Positions 6,749 to 14,450 of a DNA stretch of 18,710 bases are shown piece after piece. Location: contig UQEM01000036.1 in the NCBI GenBank assembly GCA_900540005.1, positions 1-18,710 on the forward strand. Reading direction: 5' to 3'. The notes under the pieces are model-generated. The model was not told the origin of the DNA. It saw nothing but the letters and a program-made list of their open reading frames with translations, and searched no databases. This DNA is from an uncultured Ruminococcus sp. Its GTDB lineage: Bacteria; Bacillota; Clostridia; Oscillospirales; Ruminococcaceae. Both the position numbers and the translations under genes were made by a program. Within the stretch, counting starts at the first letter, position 1; the number at the start of each line of letters is the position of its first letter.

Positions 6749-6881
6749 CCCTGTTGAAACACGAAAATACGACATTAATTTTAAACTTTGCTTTTGGGAA
6801 AACTATTTTCATTCACCCTGATATGAATATTTTCACCCCTGTCATTACAGTTATACAGGCGGACAAAAAGGAGAAATCAGA

Positions 6882-7748
6882 ATGGCACGAAAAAAGAGCG
6901 GACATATCGCTGTCCCATTTCTTATCACAATTTTTATCGGACTCATCGTTGTCGGCGGAATGGCTTTCGGAGTATACCGCTACTTCGGATTCGGCAAGGA
7001 GGCGGCTCCGCCCGAGCCTACACCGAGAATAAGCAAGCAGGTGACCTACGAGGACAACCACACTGTTCTGCTCGTACTCGAAGAACCCGAACAAAAATGC
7101 GCCGAGACATTCGTCCTCATGCGCTCGATACCCGTCAAGAAGCAGATACTCTTTATCGGTATCCCGACCAACACCATTGCTCTCGTTAACGGCGAACAGC
7201 AGAGCATTCAGGGCGCATACGACCGCGGCGGAGCTGCTTCCGCTGCCGAATTCACACAGCAGTTCATGGGCGTGACCGTGGACAGATACATGAAGTTCGA
7301 CTCTGACGCTTTCCGCAAGGTATGCGATATTTTCGGCGGAGTTACCTACGCGGTCAACGCTGATATCGCAGGCTTCAAAAACGACGGCAGTCAGCAGTAC
7401 ATGAAAAGCGATCAGATAGAGACATTCGTGACATACTCGATGTTCAGGGACGGCGAATCCGAACGTGCATTCACTGCCGCTTCGGTACTCTCCGCCATGA
7501 TAAATCAGACAGACGGAAAGAGGATCGCCGACAGCTTTGACAGCAACTTCAACGTCATAATAAACATGGTGGATTCAAACGTAACGGCTGTTGACTATAA
7601 AAAGCGCAAAATGGCAATAAAGAATATGTTCGAGAACGGCACGACCATTGCTGTTACGCTTTCGCTCGACGGAAGTCCGGCAGGCAGCGACTTCATACCA
7701 AGTGAAAACTTCATCAACACTCTCAGAGAGGATTATTTTACGGACTGA
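6882..7748 (+). CDS. Divergent LytR-CpsA-Psr (LCP)-like membrane protein
   Basis: A 288-residue protein with a short basic N-terminus, one transmembrane helix (about residues 9-32), a Pro-rich spacer and an extracytoplasmic domain. The domain resembles the LCP fold: ILFIGIPTNTIALVNG occupies the place of the usual SIPRDT strand, IQGAYDRGG that of the INHAY..GG segment, and VDRYMKFDSDAFRKVCDIFGGVTYAV (133-158) is the well-kept LCP core. LCP enzymes attach wall polymers to peptidoglycan. The Arg-Asp of the PRDT motif is missing, and the later Arg-rich strand is only partly kept (R195), so catalysis is doubtful. AAGGAG precedes the ATG by 8 nt. It starts a four-gene same-strand cluster and ends 2 nt before TatD. 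Confidence 0.7.
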   Translation: MARKKSGHIAVPFLITIFIGLIVVGGMAFGVYRYFGFGKEAAPPEPTPRISKQVTYEDNHTVLLVLEEPEQKCAETFVLMRSIPVKKQILFIGIPTNTIALVNGEQQSIQGAYDRGGAASAAEFTQQFMGVTVDRYMKFDSDAFRKVCDIFGGVTYAVNADIAGFKNDGSQQYMKSDQIETFVTYSMFRDGESERAFTAASVLSAMINQTDGKRIADSFDSNFNVIINMVDSNVTAVDYKKRKMAIKNMFENGTTIAVTLSLDGSPAGSDFIPSENFINTLREDYFTD

Positions 7749-7750
7749 TC

Positions 7751-8524
7751 ATGTACAGGAATATTTTTGACACACACTCGCATTACGCAGACAGCGCATT
7801 CGACGGTGACAGAGATGAACTTCTCGCGGCTTTGCCGGATAAGGGCGTTCGATTTGCTGCCCTCGCAGGTTCTTCAATGCAGGATTCCGCCGAAAATGTC
7901 GCACTCGCGCAAAAGTACGGCTACATCTACGCCGCAGTGGGAGTTCACCCCGAATCGGTTGACGAAACTCCGTCAGACTATCGGGAAAAGCTAACGGAAC
8001 TCGTAAAAAGTTCCGAAAAAGTACGCGCTATCGGCGAGATCGGACTTGACTACCACTACGAAAACTACGACAGGGATAAGCAGATACTCTTTTTCAGGCA
8101 GCAGCTTGAACTCGCAAGGGAACTTTCGCTCCCCGTCATCGTTCACAGCCGAAACGCTTCCGAGGACACGCTTGACATACTTAAAGAGTACAGACCGGCA
8201 GGCGTTGTGCATTGTTTCAGCGGTTCTGCCGAGGTTGCCAGAGAGGTAATAAAGCTGGGAATGTACATCGGCTTTACAGGTGTTCTCACGTTCAAAAACG
8301 CGAAAAAGGCTCTGCGCGCACTCGAAGCTGTGCCGCTCGACAGGCTGCTCCTCGAAACGGACTGCCCGTACATGGCTCCCGAGCCGCTAAGGGGTCGCCG
8401 CTGTGACAGCTCAATGATCTGCTACACGGCTGAAAAGGCTGCGCAGATAAAGGGCGTCTCCACTCAGGAACTGCTCGATATCACCTGCCGCAACGGCACG
8501 GATTTCTACCACATTCCACATTGA
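7751..8524 (+). CDS. TatD family metal-dependent hydrolase
   Basis: A 257-residue cytoplasmic amidohydrolase-fold DNase of the TatD/YabD type, linked to DNA repair and 3'-end trimming. The metal ligands are all visible: H9 and H11 in FDTHSHYAD, E96 in IGEIGLDYHYE, H132 in VIVHSRNA, H154 in VVHCFSG and D204 in LLLETDCPYMAP. Length is normal. The start codon lies 2 nt after the upstream stop with only a weak ACGGA before it, so translation is probably coupled to the LCP-like gene. The PP2C gene follows after 16 nt. A radical SAM protein of the TatD-associated family is encoded about 3 kb away. Confidence 0.93.
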   Translation: MYRNIFDTHSHYADSAFDGDRDELLAALPDKGVRFAALAGSSMQDSAENVALAQKYGYIYAAVGVHPESVDETPSDYREKLTELVKSSEKVRAIGEIGLDYHYENYDRDKQILFFRQQLELARELSLPVIVHSRNASEDTLDILKEYRPAGVVHCFSGSAEVAREVIKLGMYIGFTGVLTFKNAKKALRALEAVPLDRLLLETDCPYMAPEPLRGRRCDSSMICYTAEKAAQIKGVSTQELLDITCRNGTDFYHIPH

Positions 8525-8540
8525 CAAGAGGTTTTAGCTT

Positions 8541-9290
8541 ATGTTTTACTGCTGCGGAATCACAGATAAGGGCGTAATGTCCCACAATGAGGACGCTCTG
8601 CTCATCGGCGGCAAGGTCTGCACCGATGGGAGCTGCATAGAAAAACTGCGCGCACCGTTCATAATTGCCGTTTCGGACGGAGTTTCGGGCGAGCTTTCGG
8701 GCGAAGTCGCCTCAAAAATGGGTCTGGAAAACATTGCGGAGATAAGCTACAGTTCCGCCACCGACCTGCGCGGAGAACTGTCGGGTATCCACAGAATGAT
8801 AGCCGAATACAGTGCGGGACAGCCTGAAACACGCAATATGCAGGCAACTCTCTGCGGCATCGCACTTGACGAAAACGGACACGTTCTCTCGTTCAATGTC
8901 GGCGATTCGCGGCTCTACCGCTATCGGAGCGGCAGACTGAAACAGCTTACCAAAGACCAGTCGTTCGTCCAGCTTCTCTACGAGGAGGGCACGATAACCC
9001 TTGAACAGCGCAGGACTCACGTTCACCGCAACATTATATTCCCCGCGTTCGGCAATGCCAATGCAAAGCCGCAGATAGACATACTGGATATCGGCTGCAT
9101 GGAGTACGGCGATGTTCTTATCCTGTGCACAGACGGTCTCTCCGATTACGTCTCGCCCCTCGATATCGAGGAGATAATGGAGCTTCCGAAAAGTCTGCCG
9201 CGGCGGCTTGAACTGCTGCGCGACAAGGCTCTCGAAAAGGGCGGAGAGGACAACATAACCGCAGCGGCTGTCGTTTACTGCGGCGAATAG
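8541..9290 (+). CDS. PP2C-type Ser/Thr protein phosphatase
   Basis: A 249-residue soluble PPM phosphatase that would reverse Ser/Thr phosphorylation with two metal ions. Metal-site motifs are present: NED (16-18), SDGVSGE with D46, FNVGDSRLYR (118-127), LCTDGLSDYV with D198 and D202, and GEDNITAAAV with D237. The first motif reads GVMSHNED where bacterial PP2Cs usually have VRxxNED, so the phosphate-binding Arg appears replaced by Met13. AAGAGG lies about 9 nt before the ATG. The usual partner, a PASTA-domain kinase, is not in this cluster; TatD is upstream and prfB downstream. The fold is clear; activity is probable but the Arg change is odd. Confidence 0.88.
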   Translation: MFYCCGITDKGVMSHNEDALLIGGKVCTDGSCIEKLRAPFIIAVSDGVSGELSGEVASKMGLENIAEISYSSATDLRGELSGIHRMIAEYSAGQPETRNMQATLCGIALDENGHVLSFNVGDSRLYRYRSGRLKQLTKDQSFVQLLYEEGTITLEQRRTHVHRNIIFPAFGNANAKPQIDILDIGCMEYGDVLILCTDGLSDYVSPLDIEEIMELPKSLPRRLELLRDKALEKGGEDNITAAAVVYCGE

Positions 9291-9342
9291 AACAGCCGCA
9301 GCTTTCCAAATAACCGAACAATAACCGAAAGGAAGATATATT

Positions 9343-10461
9343 ATGATTATACTCGATGATTTAAGAGTCGAAATGACAGGCTACAGAAAGGAAATGACCG
9401 AGCTTGCCGATGTTCTCGACATCAAGGCGGCAAAGGCAAGGATCGAACAGCTCGGCGAGGAAACCGCAAAGCCGGGTTTCTGGGACGATCTTGAAAATTC
9501 ACAGGCTGTTCTCAAGGAACAGAAGGCACTTGAAAGAAAGATTGAAAAGTACAACAAGCTAAACGAGAGCCTTGAGGACGTTATAACCCTCATTGAGCTT
9601 TCTATCGAGGAGGAGGATGACAGCTCCATTGAGGAGATAAAGTCCGAGGCTGAAAGCTTTAAGAAAAAGCTTGAGGAGGAGCGTCTTGCTACCCTTCTTA
9701 CGGGCGAATACGACAGTGCAAACGCTATTCTTACATTCCACGCGGGCGCAGGCGGAACAGAGGCTCAGGACTGGGCAGAAATGCTCTATCGTATGTACAA
9801 CCGCTGGGCGGAGCGTCACGACTATAAGGTGGAACTTCTTGATTACCTCGACGGCGATGATGCAGGTATGAAGTCGGCATCTATCCTTATCGAGGGCGAA
9901 AATGCTTACGGCTACATGAAGTCGGAGTCCGGCGTTCACAGACTTGTCCGTATCTCACCGTTTGACGCTTCGGGCAGACGTCACACATCTTTTGCCGCTC
10001 TCGAAGTAATGCCCGAGATCGACGACTCAATCGAAGTCGATATCCGTCCCGAGGACATTGAAATGGAAGTTTACCGTTCGAGCGGTGCGGGCGGACAGAA
10101 GGTCAACAAGACCAGCTCGGCTGTACGACTTATCCACAAGCCGACTGGAATCGTTGTCTCCTGTCAGACACAGCGAAGCCAGTATCAGAACAAGGATTAC
10201 GCTATGAAAATGCTCCGCTCAAAGCTCATTGAGATAAAGGAGCGCGAACACCTTGAAAAGATCGAGGACATCAAGGGTGTTCAGAACCAGATCGCGTGGG
10301 GCTCGCAGATACGCTCGTATGTATTCATGCCCTATACTCTCGCAAAGGATCACCGCACGGGCTTTGAAAACGGCAACATTCAGGCTGTTATGGACGGCGA
10401 TATTGACGGATTCATCAACGCTTACCTCAAATCGCTCTCTCACGGAACTTTAGAAAAATAA
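9343..10461 (+). CDS. prfB: Peptide chain release factor 2
   Basis: A 372-residue class I release factor that reads UGA and UAA stops and triggers peptide release on the ribosome. The stop-recognition tripeptide SPF is at 205-207 and identifies RF2 rather than RF1. The catalytic GGQ is at 250-252 in SSGAGGQKVNKTSSAVRL. The N-terminal coiled region spans about 1-115. In most bacteria prfB needs a +1 frameshift at an in-frame UGA near codon 26; here the equivalent stretch is GTT CTC GAC ATC (V24 L25 D26 I27), in frame with no UGA, so autoregulatory frameshifting is absent. AAAGGAAG lies 7 nt before the ATG. It is last in the cluster, 52 bp after PP2C, and ends at a terminator. Confidence 0.96.
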   Translation: MIILDDLRVEMTGYRKEMTELADVLDIKAAKARIEQLGEETAKPGFWDDLENSQAVLKEQKALERKIEKYNKLNESLEDVITLIELSIEEEDDSSIEEIKSEAESFKKKLEEERLATLLTGEYDSANAILTFHAGAGGTEAQDWAEMLYRMYNRWAERHDYKVELLDYLDGDDAGMKSASILIEGENAYGYMKSESGVHRLVRISPFDASGRRHTSFAALEVMPEIDDSIEVDIRPEDIEMEVYRSSGAGGQKVNKTSSAVRLIHKPTGIVVSCQTQRSQYQNKDYAMKMLRSKLIEIKEREHLEKIEDIKGVQNQIAWGSQIRSYVFMPYTLAKDHRTGFENGNIQAVMDGDIDGFINAYLKSLSHGTLEK

Positions 10462-10464
10462 GCA

Positions 10465-10493
10465 AAAACGGGACGCTTAAAGCGTCCCGTTTT
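10465..10493 (+). terminator. Rho-independent terminator of prfB
   Basis: A perfect 12-bp stem (10465-10476 with 10482-10493) with loop TTAAA ends in four Ts followed by GATTTG. It lies just after the prfB stop codon. The A-rich left arm means it might also work in reverse, though the convergent beta-propeller gene ends 83 bp away. Confidence 0.87.
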
Positions 10494-10519
10494 GATTTGT
10501 CCCAAAACATAGCCCTCAC

Positions 10520-10569
10520 TTGCAGGGTGTTGCCCACACCCCACAAAAGTCTCTGCCTTTGGGATCCCG
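10520..10569 (-). repeat. Dispersed intergenic repeat, copy 2
   Basis: Read on the minus strand it shows CCCAAAGGCAGAG, then GTGGGGTGTGGGCAAC, matching the element at 5-55. The hairpins intact in copy 1 are eroded here. It begins 6 bp beyond the beta-propeller stop codon, in the convergent gap with prfB, which has no other clear terminator for the minus-strand gene. Confidence 0.6.
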
Positions 10570-10575
10570 TTATTA

Positions 10576-12774
10576 TCAGAATGTCACACTATCTGTTACT
10601 GTAAAAGTTTCGATATCTGCCGCTGTTATGGTGTTGTTTACCACAACATAAACGTAATCGCCGATATATATCGCTCTGTTGAATCCGGTATCAGATGAGT
10701 CTGTGTCAGGTTCTATCATGCCGCGCTGTACAAACTCTCCGTTTTCGTAGGAAAAGAAAACATAATAGTATTCGTTCCTGTCATATGAGCTGTCACCACC
10801 GTAATTGTATTCGTTTCTGCATATCGGAACGGCTATGAGATTCTTCTCGGGAGCTATCATTAATGCCTTGCGCTCCCACTGAGCCTCCGAGTAAACGCTG
10901 ATCCATGACGTTTCGTCCTCACTGCCGAGTATTTCAACACTGCCCATCTGACGAAGTTCGTTCGGATCGGAATTATCGAACATGACAAGCTTTACGCCGT
11001 TTGAGATACCGTTGTCATCTGCCACGCCGAACCCGAGAAGCTGACCGTCACCCCATTGCTGCATATAGGTGCTGTAGCCGGGGAGTTCAAGCTCGTCAAG
11101 GATAACCGGAGATGTCGGGTCGGAAAGGTCGATCGAAAACAGCGGATCAGTCTGCCTGTAGGTCACTACATAAGCCATATCGCCCGAAAAGCTGACCGAT
11201 TTTATATTCTCGTCCTCGCCGAATCCCTTTACGCTGCCAACTTCGTTGAGGTCGAGGTCAAGAACGTAAACGCGGTTTTCGCGGCTTATAAATTTGTATG
11301 TGTAGTATCCGCTGTCGTCTGACGAATCGCTGAAAGCGTCCCACCAATATATGTCATCATCTGTGTAGTCATATGTCTTCTTATATGTGTCCTTGGTAGC
11401 CGCAACACGGAAATAGCCGTTGTACTCGCTCATCGAGAACTGATCCTTTACCACGCCCTCTATCGTGCAGGACGCGACAGGAGTGATTTCGCCCGCGCCT
11501 ATGGAAAAACGCGTAATGTCGGTATCGTCCCAGCCGTAAGCCGTGTACAGATTGTCTGACGAACAGTAAATGCTGCCCATATAGCCTGCAAGAGCCTTTG
11601 TCTGAACGGGAGTCGCTGCGCCAGATGTATTGAGGTCAATGCTGCCGATGAGCGTATAGCTGAGGTTGTAAGAATCCCCAAAGCCTTCCTCGGGGAGGAA
11701 GATATCGCCTGCTGCAAGGTAATTAATATCGTCGTTTACTCCGCACGCCGGAATATACTCCGCGATCATGTTCTCGTCCTCAATATCCGTGTAGGAAGCT
11801 GTTTCATAGTTGCTGACAAGATAGAGGTATCCGTCCGGCGAGATCCTCACGTCAGAGTACGCTCCGTCCTGACTGTAAACATCTATTAGCTGCGGATCGT
11901 CTCCTGCTGTGAAGAATGCGGCGCAGGTGGTGTAACACTCCGAATAATCATCATCGGAGTAGCTGTAGCCGCTGCCTATAACAACTACCATGTCATTATA
12001 GAGATACATATCATCAACGTTGAAGCTGCTGTTGTCGTATTTCGTATAATATCCGCCGAAAATATCACTCAAATTGATTTTTGCGCTTGACGTTAATGTA
12101 CCGTTGTCAGCGTCCGCCACTTCGAGATAGCAGACAACATCGTTGTAATACAGTCCGTCCTCTTCCGGCTCATAATAATTGTTTATGTGGTAGATACGCT
12201 CGCCGTCAGTCTTTACGGCATCTGCCTCAAGAACGTCCTGCTCCTGATCGTAGGTCTCGTAGAACTCGCCGCTGCCTGTATCGGAAGAAGCACCTGTGGC
12301 TTCACTCACGCCATTGTCGGCAGGAGCTGCTGACTCAGCGGCGGAATCCTCCATTATTTCAGCCTCACCATAAACCGTATTTGAATTACTCTTTTGGGCA
12401 CGCTTATATGATTCGCCAAAAAGCGTATAAATCTCGCTGTAGTCGGACGCTCCGCTCATGTACGAGCCGACTTTCTCGGTTTTGTCGCCGCCTTTCTTAT
12501 AATTCAAGCCCGATGTCATTTCAGAACGGCTCGCCTTGCGGTCTTTGTCGAGCAGACCGCTTTGATTCCCAAAGTAGACCGCAGAAGCTCCGACAACCGC
12601 ACAGGCTGCTGCACCTGCGGCAATTCTCGTACCTACTCTTATCCTGCTCCTCTTTTTCGCCGGAGCTTTTTCATCAAGCATTTTCTTTACATTCTCGGGA
12701 GAAAGCTCCTCGGGAACAGGCTCTTTTTCGAGTGCCTTTTTGATTTTATCAACATTGTCGTTATTAGTGTTCAT
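10576..12774 (-). CDS. Membrane-anchored beta-propeller protein, putative anti-sigma
   Basis: A 732-residue protein with a short cytoplasmic head (1-48) containing PEELSPENVKKMLDE, one transmembrane helix (about 49-69), an acidic Ser/Ala-rich stalk, and a large extracytoplasmic domain. The segment LEADAVKTDGERIYHI (about 182-197) matches the start of the secreted beta-propeller family (COG4880/PF09826). Blade-like repeats such as VYVLDLDLNEVGSVKGF and LFSIDLSDPTSPVILDELEL follow. I use the second ATG (12774), whose ATGA overlaps the sigma-factor stop and which has AAAGGAG 7 nt upstream; an in-frame ATG at 12780 is too close to that site. Coupling to an ECF sigma gene makes an anti-sigma or sensor role likely; that is inference. 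Confidence 0.8.
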   Translation of the reverse strand: MNTNNDNVDKIKKALEKEPVPEELSPENVKKMLDEKAPAKKRSRIRVGTRIAAGAAACAVVGASAVYFGNQSGLLDKDRKASRSEMTSGLNYKKGGDKTEKVGSYMSGASDYSEIYTLFGESYKRAQKSNSNTVYGEAEIMEDSAAESAAPADNGVSEATGASSDTGSGEFYETYDQEQDVLEADAVKTDGERIYHINNYYEPEEDGLYYNDVVCYLEVADADNGTLTSSAKINLSDIFGGYYTKYDNSSFNVDDMYLYNDMVVVIGSGYSYSDDDYSECYTTCAAFFTAGDDPQLIDVYSQDGAYSDVRISPDGYLYLVSNYETASYTDIEDENMIAEYIPACGVNDDINYLAAGDIFLPEEGFGDSYNLSYTLIGSIDLNTSGAATPVQTKALAGYMGSIYCSSDNLYTAYGWDDTDITRFSIGAGEITPVASCTIEGVVKDQFSMSEYNGYFRVAATKDTYKKTYDYTDDDIYWWDAFSDSSDDSGYYTYKFISRENRVYVLDLDLNEVGSVKGFGEDENIKSVSFSGDMAYVVTYRQTDPLFSIDLSDPTSPVILDELELPGYSTYMQQWGDGQLLGFGVADDNGISNGVKLVMFDNSDPNELRQMGSVEILGSEDETSWISVYSEAQWERKALMIAPEKNLIAVPICRNEYNYGGDSSYDRNEYYYVFFSYENGEFVQRGMIEPDTDSSDTGFNRAIYIGDYVYVVVNNTITAADIETFTVTDSVTF

Positions 12775-13316
12775 AACCATTCTCCTTTCGCCTGCCGTTC
12801 GCAGACCGCGCCCTCATCGGAAAGTGCTATCCTTAGCTGCTGCTTTATTCTGCTTAGCCGCGAACGCACTGTACTCGCTTTCATGCCGCATAACTCCGCT
12901 ATCTCTCCGCTTGTATACCCTCCGAGTACCGACATTGACAGCATAAGCCGCGATTCGCTCCCAAGCCTGTCGAGAGCCTCGTTCAGCTCCGCGCTGTCAT
13001 AGCTGAAATCGGTAATGTCGGGCAGAGTTTCGCTTAGCGTATCCTCATTGCGGAAATATTCCCTTTGCTTTCGCTTTATCTTAGCCGCGAGAATGGTCAT
13101 TATCCAGCTACGGAAATTCCCCGCGTCTCTCAGCTTTTTTATGGAACAGAATGCATCTATGACCGTATCGCTCACGGCATCTGCGGCGTCATGCGTGCTC
13201 CTTAAACTATAAAGTGCTATATGGTACATATCCTTGTATACGGTCGAGTATAACCTTGCAAAAGCCTCGCTGTCACCCTTTTTCGCGAGTTCTGCATCTG
13301 CGATCATATCTGTCAT
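12771..13316 (-). CDS. ECF-type RNA polymerase sigma factor
   Basis: A 181-residue sigma-70 family regulator with only regions 2 and 4. Region 2 spans about 8-88, with DAADAVSDTVIDAFCSI and the -10-binding NFRSWIMTILAAKIKRKQRE. Region 4 is about 108-165, with the helix-turn-helix YTSGEIAELCGMKASTVRSRLSRIKQQLR. Region 3 is absent, as expected for group IV sigmas. AAAGGGGG lies about 8 nt before the ATG. The stop codon overlaps the start of the beta-propeller gene by 4 bp (ATGA), so the two are made together, the usual arrangement of a sigma factor and its membrane regulator. Target genes are not identifiable from the window. Confidence 0.92.
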   Translation of the reverse strand: MTDMIADAELAKKGDSEAFARLYSTVYKDMYHIALYSLRSTHDAADAVSDTVIDAFCSIKKLRDAGNFRSWIMTILAAKIKRKQREYFRNEDTLSETLPDITDFSYDSAELNEALDRLGSESRLMLSMSVLGGYTSGEIAELCGMKASTVRSRLSRIKQQLRIALSDEGAVCERQAKGEWL

Positions 13317-13386
13317 GGCTGATACCCCCTTTGAATCGATTCATAAAATTAGTGTCGCCCGAAAGAAGAATTGACGCATGGAATAT

Positions 13387-13445
13387 AAAAATTTGGCTGT
13401 ATGCACAAATGGCAAATCGTCTTTTTGTACATACAGCCTAAAATT
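13387..13445 (-). terminator. Terminator of the GH74-GH25-manA-ROK operon
   Basis: A 15-bp stem with one mismatch (13395-13409 with 13424-13438) and 14-nt loop, followed on the minus strand by AAATTTTTATATT. It lies about 30 bp after the ROK kinase stop and before the sigma-factor leader, so it separates the two units. Confidence 0.8.
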
Positions 13446-13470
13446 TATTCTCTTTTATTGCACTGCTGAA

Positions 13471-14436
13471 TTATGAATTAGCTTTGCCGAGGAAAGCTGC
13501 TCCGATAAGTCCTGCGTCGTTGCCAAGCTTGGCGATAACGATCTCTGTGCGCTTTTCGGACTTATTAGCGAAGTCCTCCTCCTCAACGATCGCCTTTACG
13601 GGGAGGAGAAGCGGATCGCCCTCGTTGCATACGCCGCCGCCGATACAAAGAATATCGGGCTGGAAAGTATTGATCGTGTTTGTGATTCCTGCTGCGAGAT
13701 ACTTGATATACTTGTCAACAACAGCCTTTGCATACTTGTCGCCTGCTCTCATGCAGTCAAATGAAGTTCTTGCAGTTACCTTGCCGCGCTCCTCAGCCAT
13801 TTTGTTCATTATGCTGTCGGGGTTCTCAGCCATTGACTCCTTAGTCATTCTGATGAGTCCCGTAGCAGACGAATAAGCCTCAAAGCAGCCCTTTCTTCCG
13901 CAGGTACAGGGTGCGCCGCCAACTTCAATTACAGTATGTCCGATCTCAGCGCCTGCAAAGTTTGAACCTGCATATATTTTGCCGTCAATTACGATCCCTG
14001 CGCCAACACCTGTTCCAAGGGTAATGCATACCGCATTCTTTGCTCCCTTTGCAGCGCCTGCAACATATTCGCCGTATGCTGCTGCATTTGCGTCATTCTC
14101 GATATAAACGGGTGTATCGTTTCTGCCGATGAACTCCTTGACATATTTAACAAGGGGTGTGTTTATAAAGCCGAGGTTGTTCGCTCTCTCAACAATGCCT
14201 GTTGCGCTGTTTGCAATACCGGGAGTACCAATGCCCATCCACTCGATATCGTCCATTGTGAGCTTTGCGTTCTCTACAGCCTGTACAGCCATTTTCGCCA
14301 TATCCTCTGCAATTTCCTTTTCAGGACGCGGACAGTTTGTCTTTGTGCTCGCCTTTGCGATGATGTTGTAATCTCCGTCAACTACACCTGCAACGATGTT
14401 TGTTCCTCCGAGATCAATACCTACATAGTATTTCAT
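13471..14436 (-). CDS. ROK family glucokinase
   Basis: A 321-residue cytoplasmic sugar kinase, most likely phosphorylating glucose with ATP. The phosphate-binding loop is GIDLGGTN (6-13). The catalytic Asp is D115 in YIENDANAAAYGE. The ROK zinc site is H167 with C177, C179 and C184 in CTCGRKGCFEAY, and LGTGVGAGIVIDG (140-152) follows the family. A TTG 20 codons upstream extends the frame, but AAGGAGG sits 9 nt before the ATG at 14436, which starts MKYYVGIDLGGTN. That site overlaps the manA stop region, so the genes are coupled. It is the last gene before the terminator. Glucose is the likely substrate; N-acetylmannosamine or fructose cannot be excluded by eye. Confidence 0.9.
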   Translation of the reverse strand: MKYYVGIDLGGTNIVAGVVDGDYNIIAKASTKTNCPRPEKEIAEDMAKMAVQAVENAKLTMDDIEWMGIGTPGIANSATGIVERANNLGFINTPLVKYVKEFIGRNDTPVYIENDANAAAYGEYVAGAAKGAKNAVCITLGTGVGAGIVIDGKIYAGSNFAGAEIGHTVIEVGGAPCTCGRKGCFEAYSSATGLIRMTKESMAENPDSIMNKMAEERGKVTARTSFDCMRAGDKYAKAVVDKYIKYLAAGITNTINTFQPDILCIGGGVCNEGDPLLLPVKAIVEEEDFANKSEKRTEIVIAKLGNDAGLIGAAFLGKANS

Positions 14437-14450
14437 TTGAAAAATCCTCC

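Noticed and set aside
6806..6841. Near-direct repeats TTTTCATTCACCCTG and TTTTCACCCCTG before the LCP-like gene
   Set aside because: Only two imperfect units in AT-rich DNA; not enough to claim an operator.
6730..7032. 100-codon plus-strand frame with GGGGAG upstream
   Set aside because: Despite the ribosome-binding-like sequence it overlaps the LCP-like gene by 151 bp in another frame and its peptide shows no recognisable pattern; the GGGGAG is within the DnaA-box-like repeat area.
12081..12743. 220-codon plus-strand frame
   Set aside because: Antisense to the beta-propeller gene, rich in Arg, Cys and His with no domain pattern.
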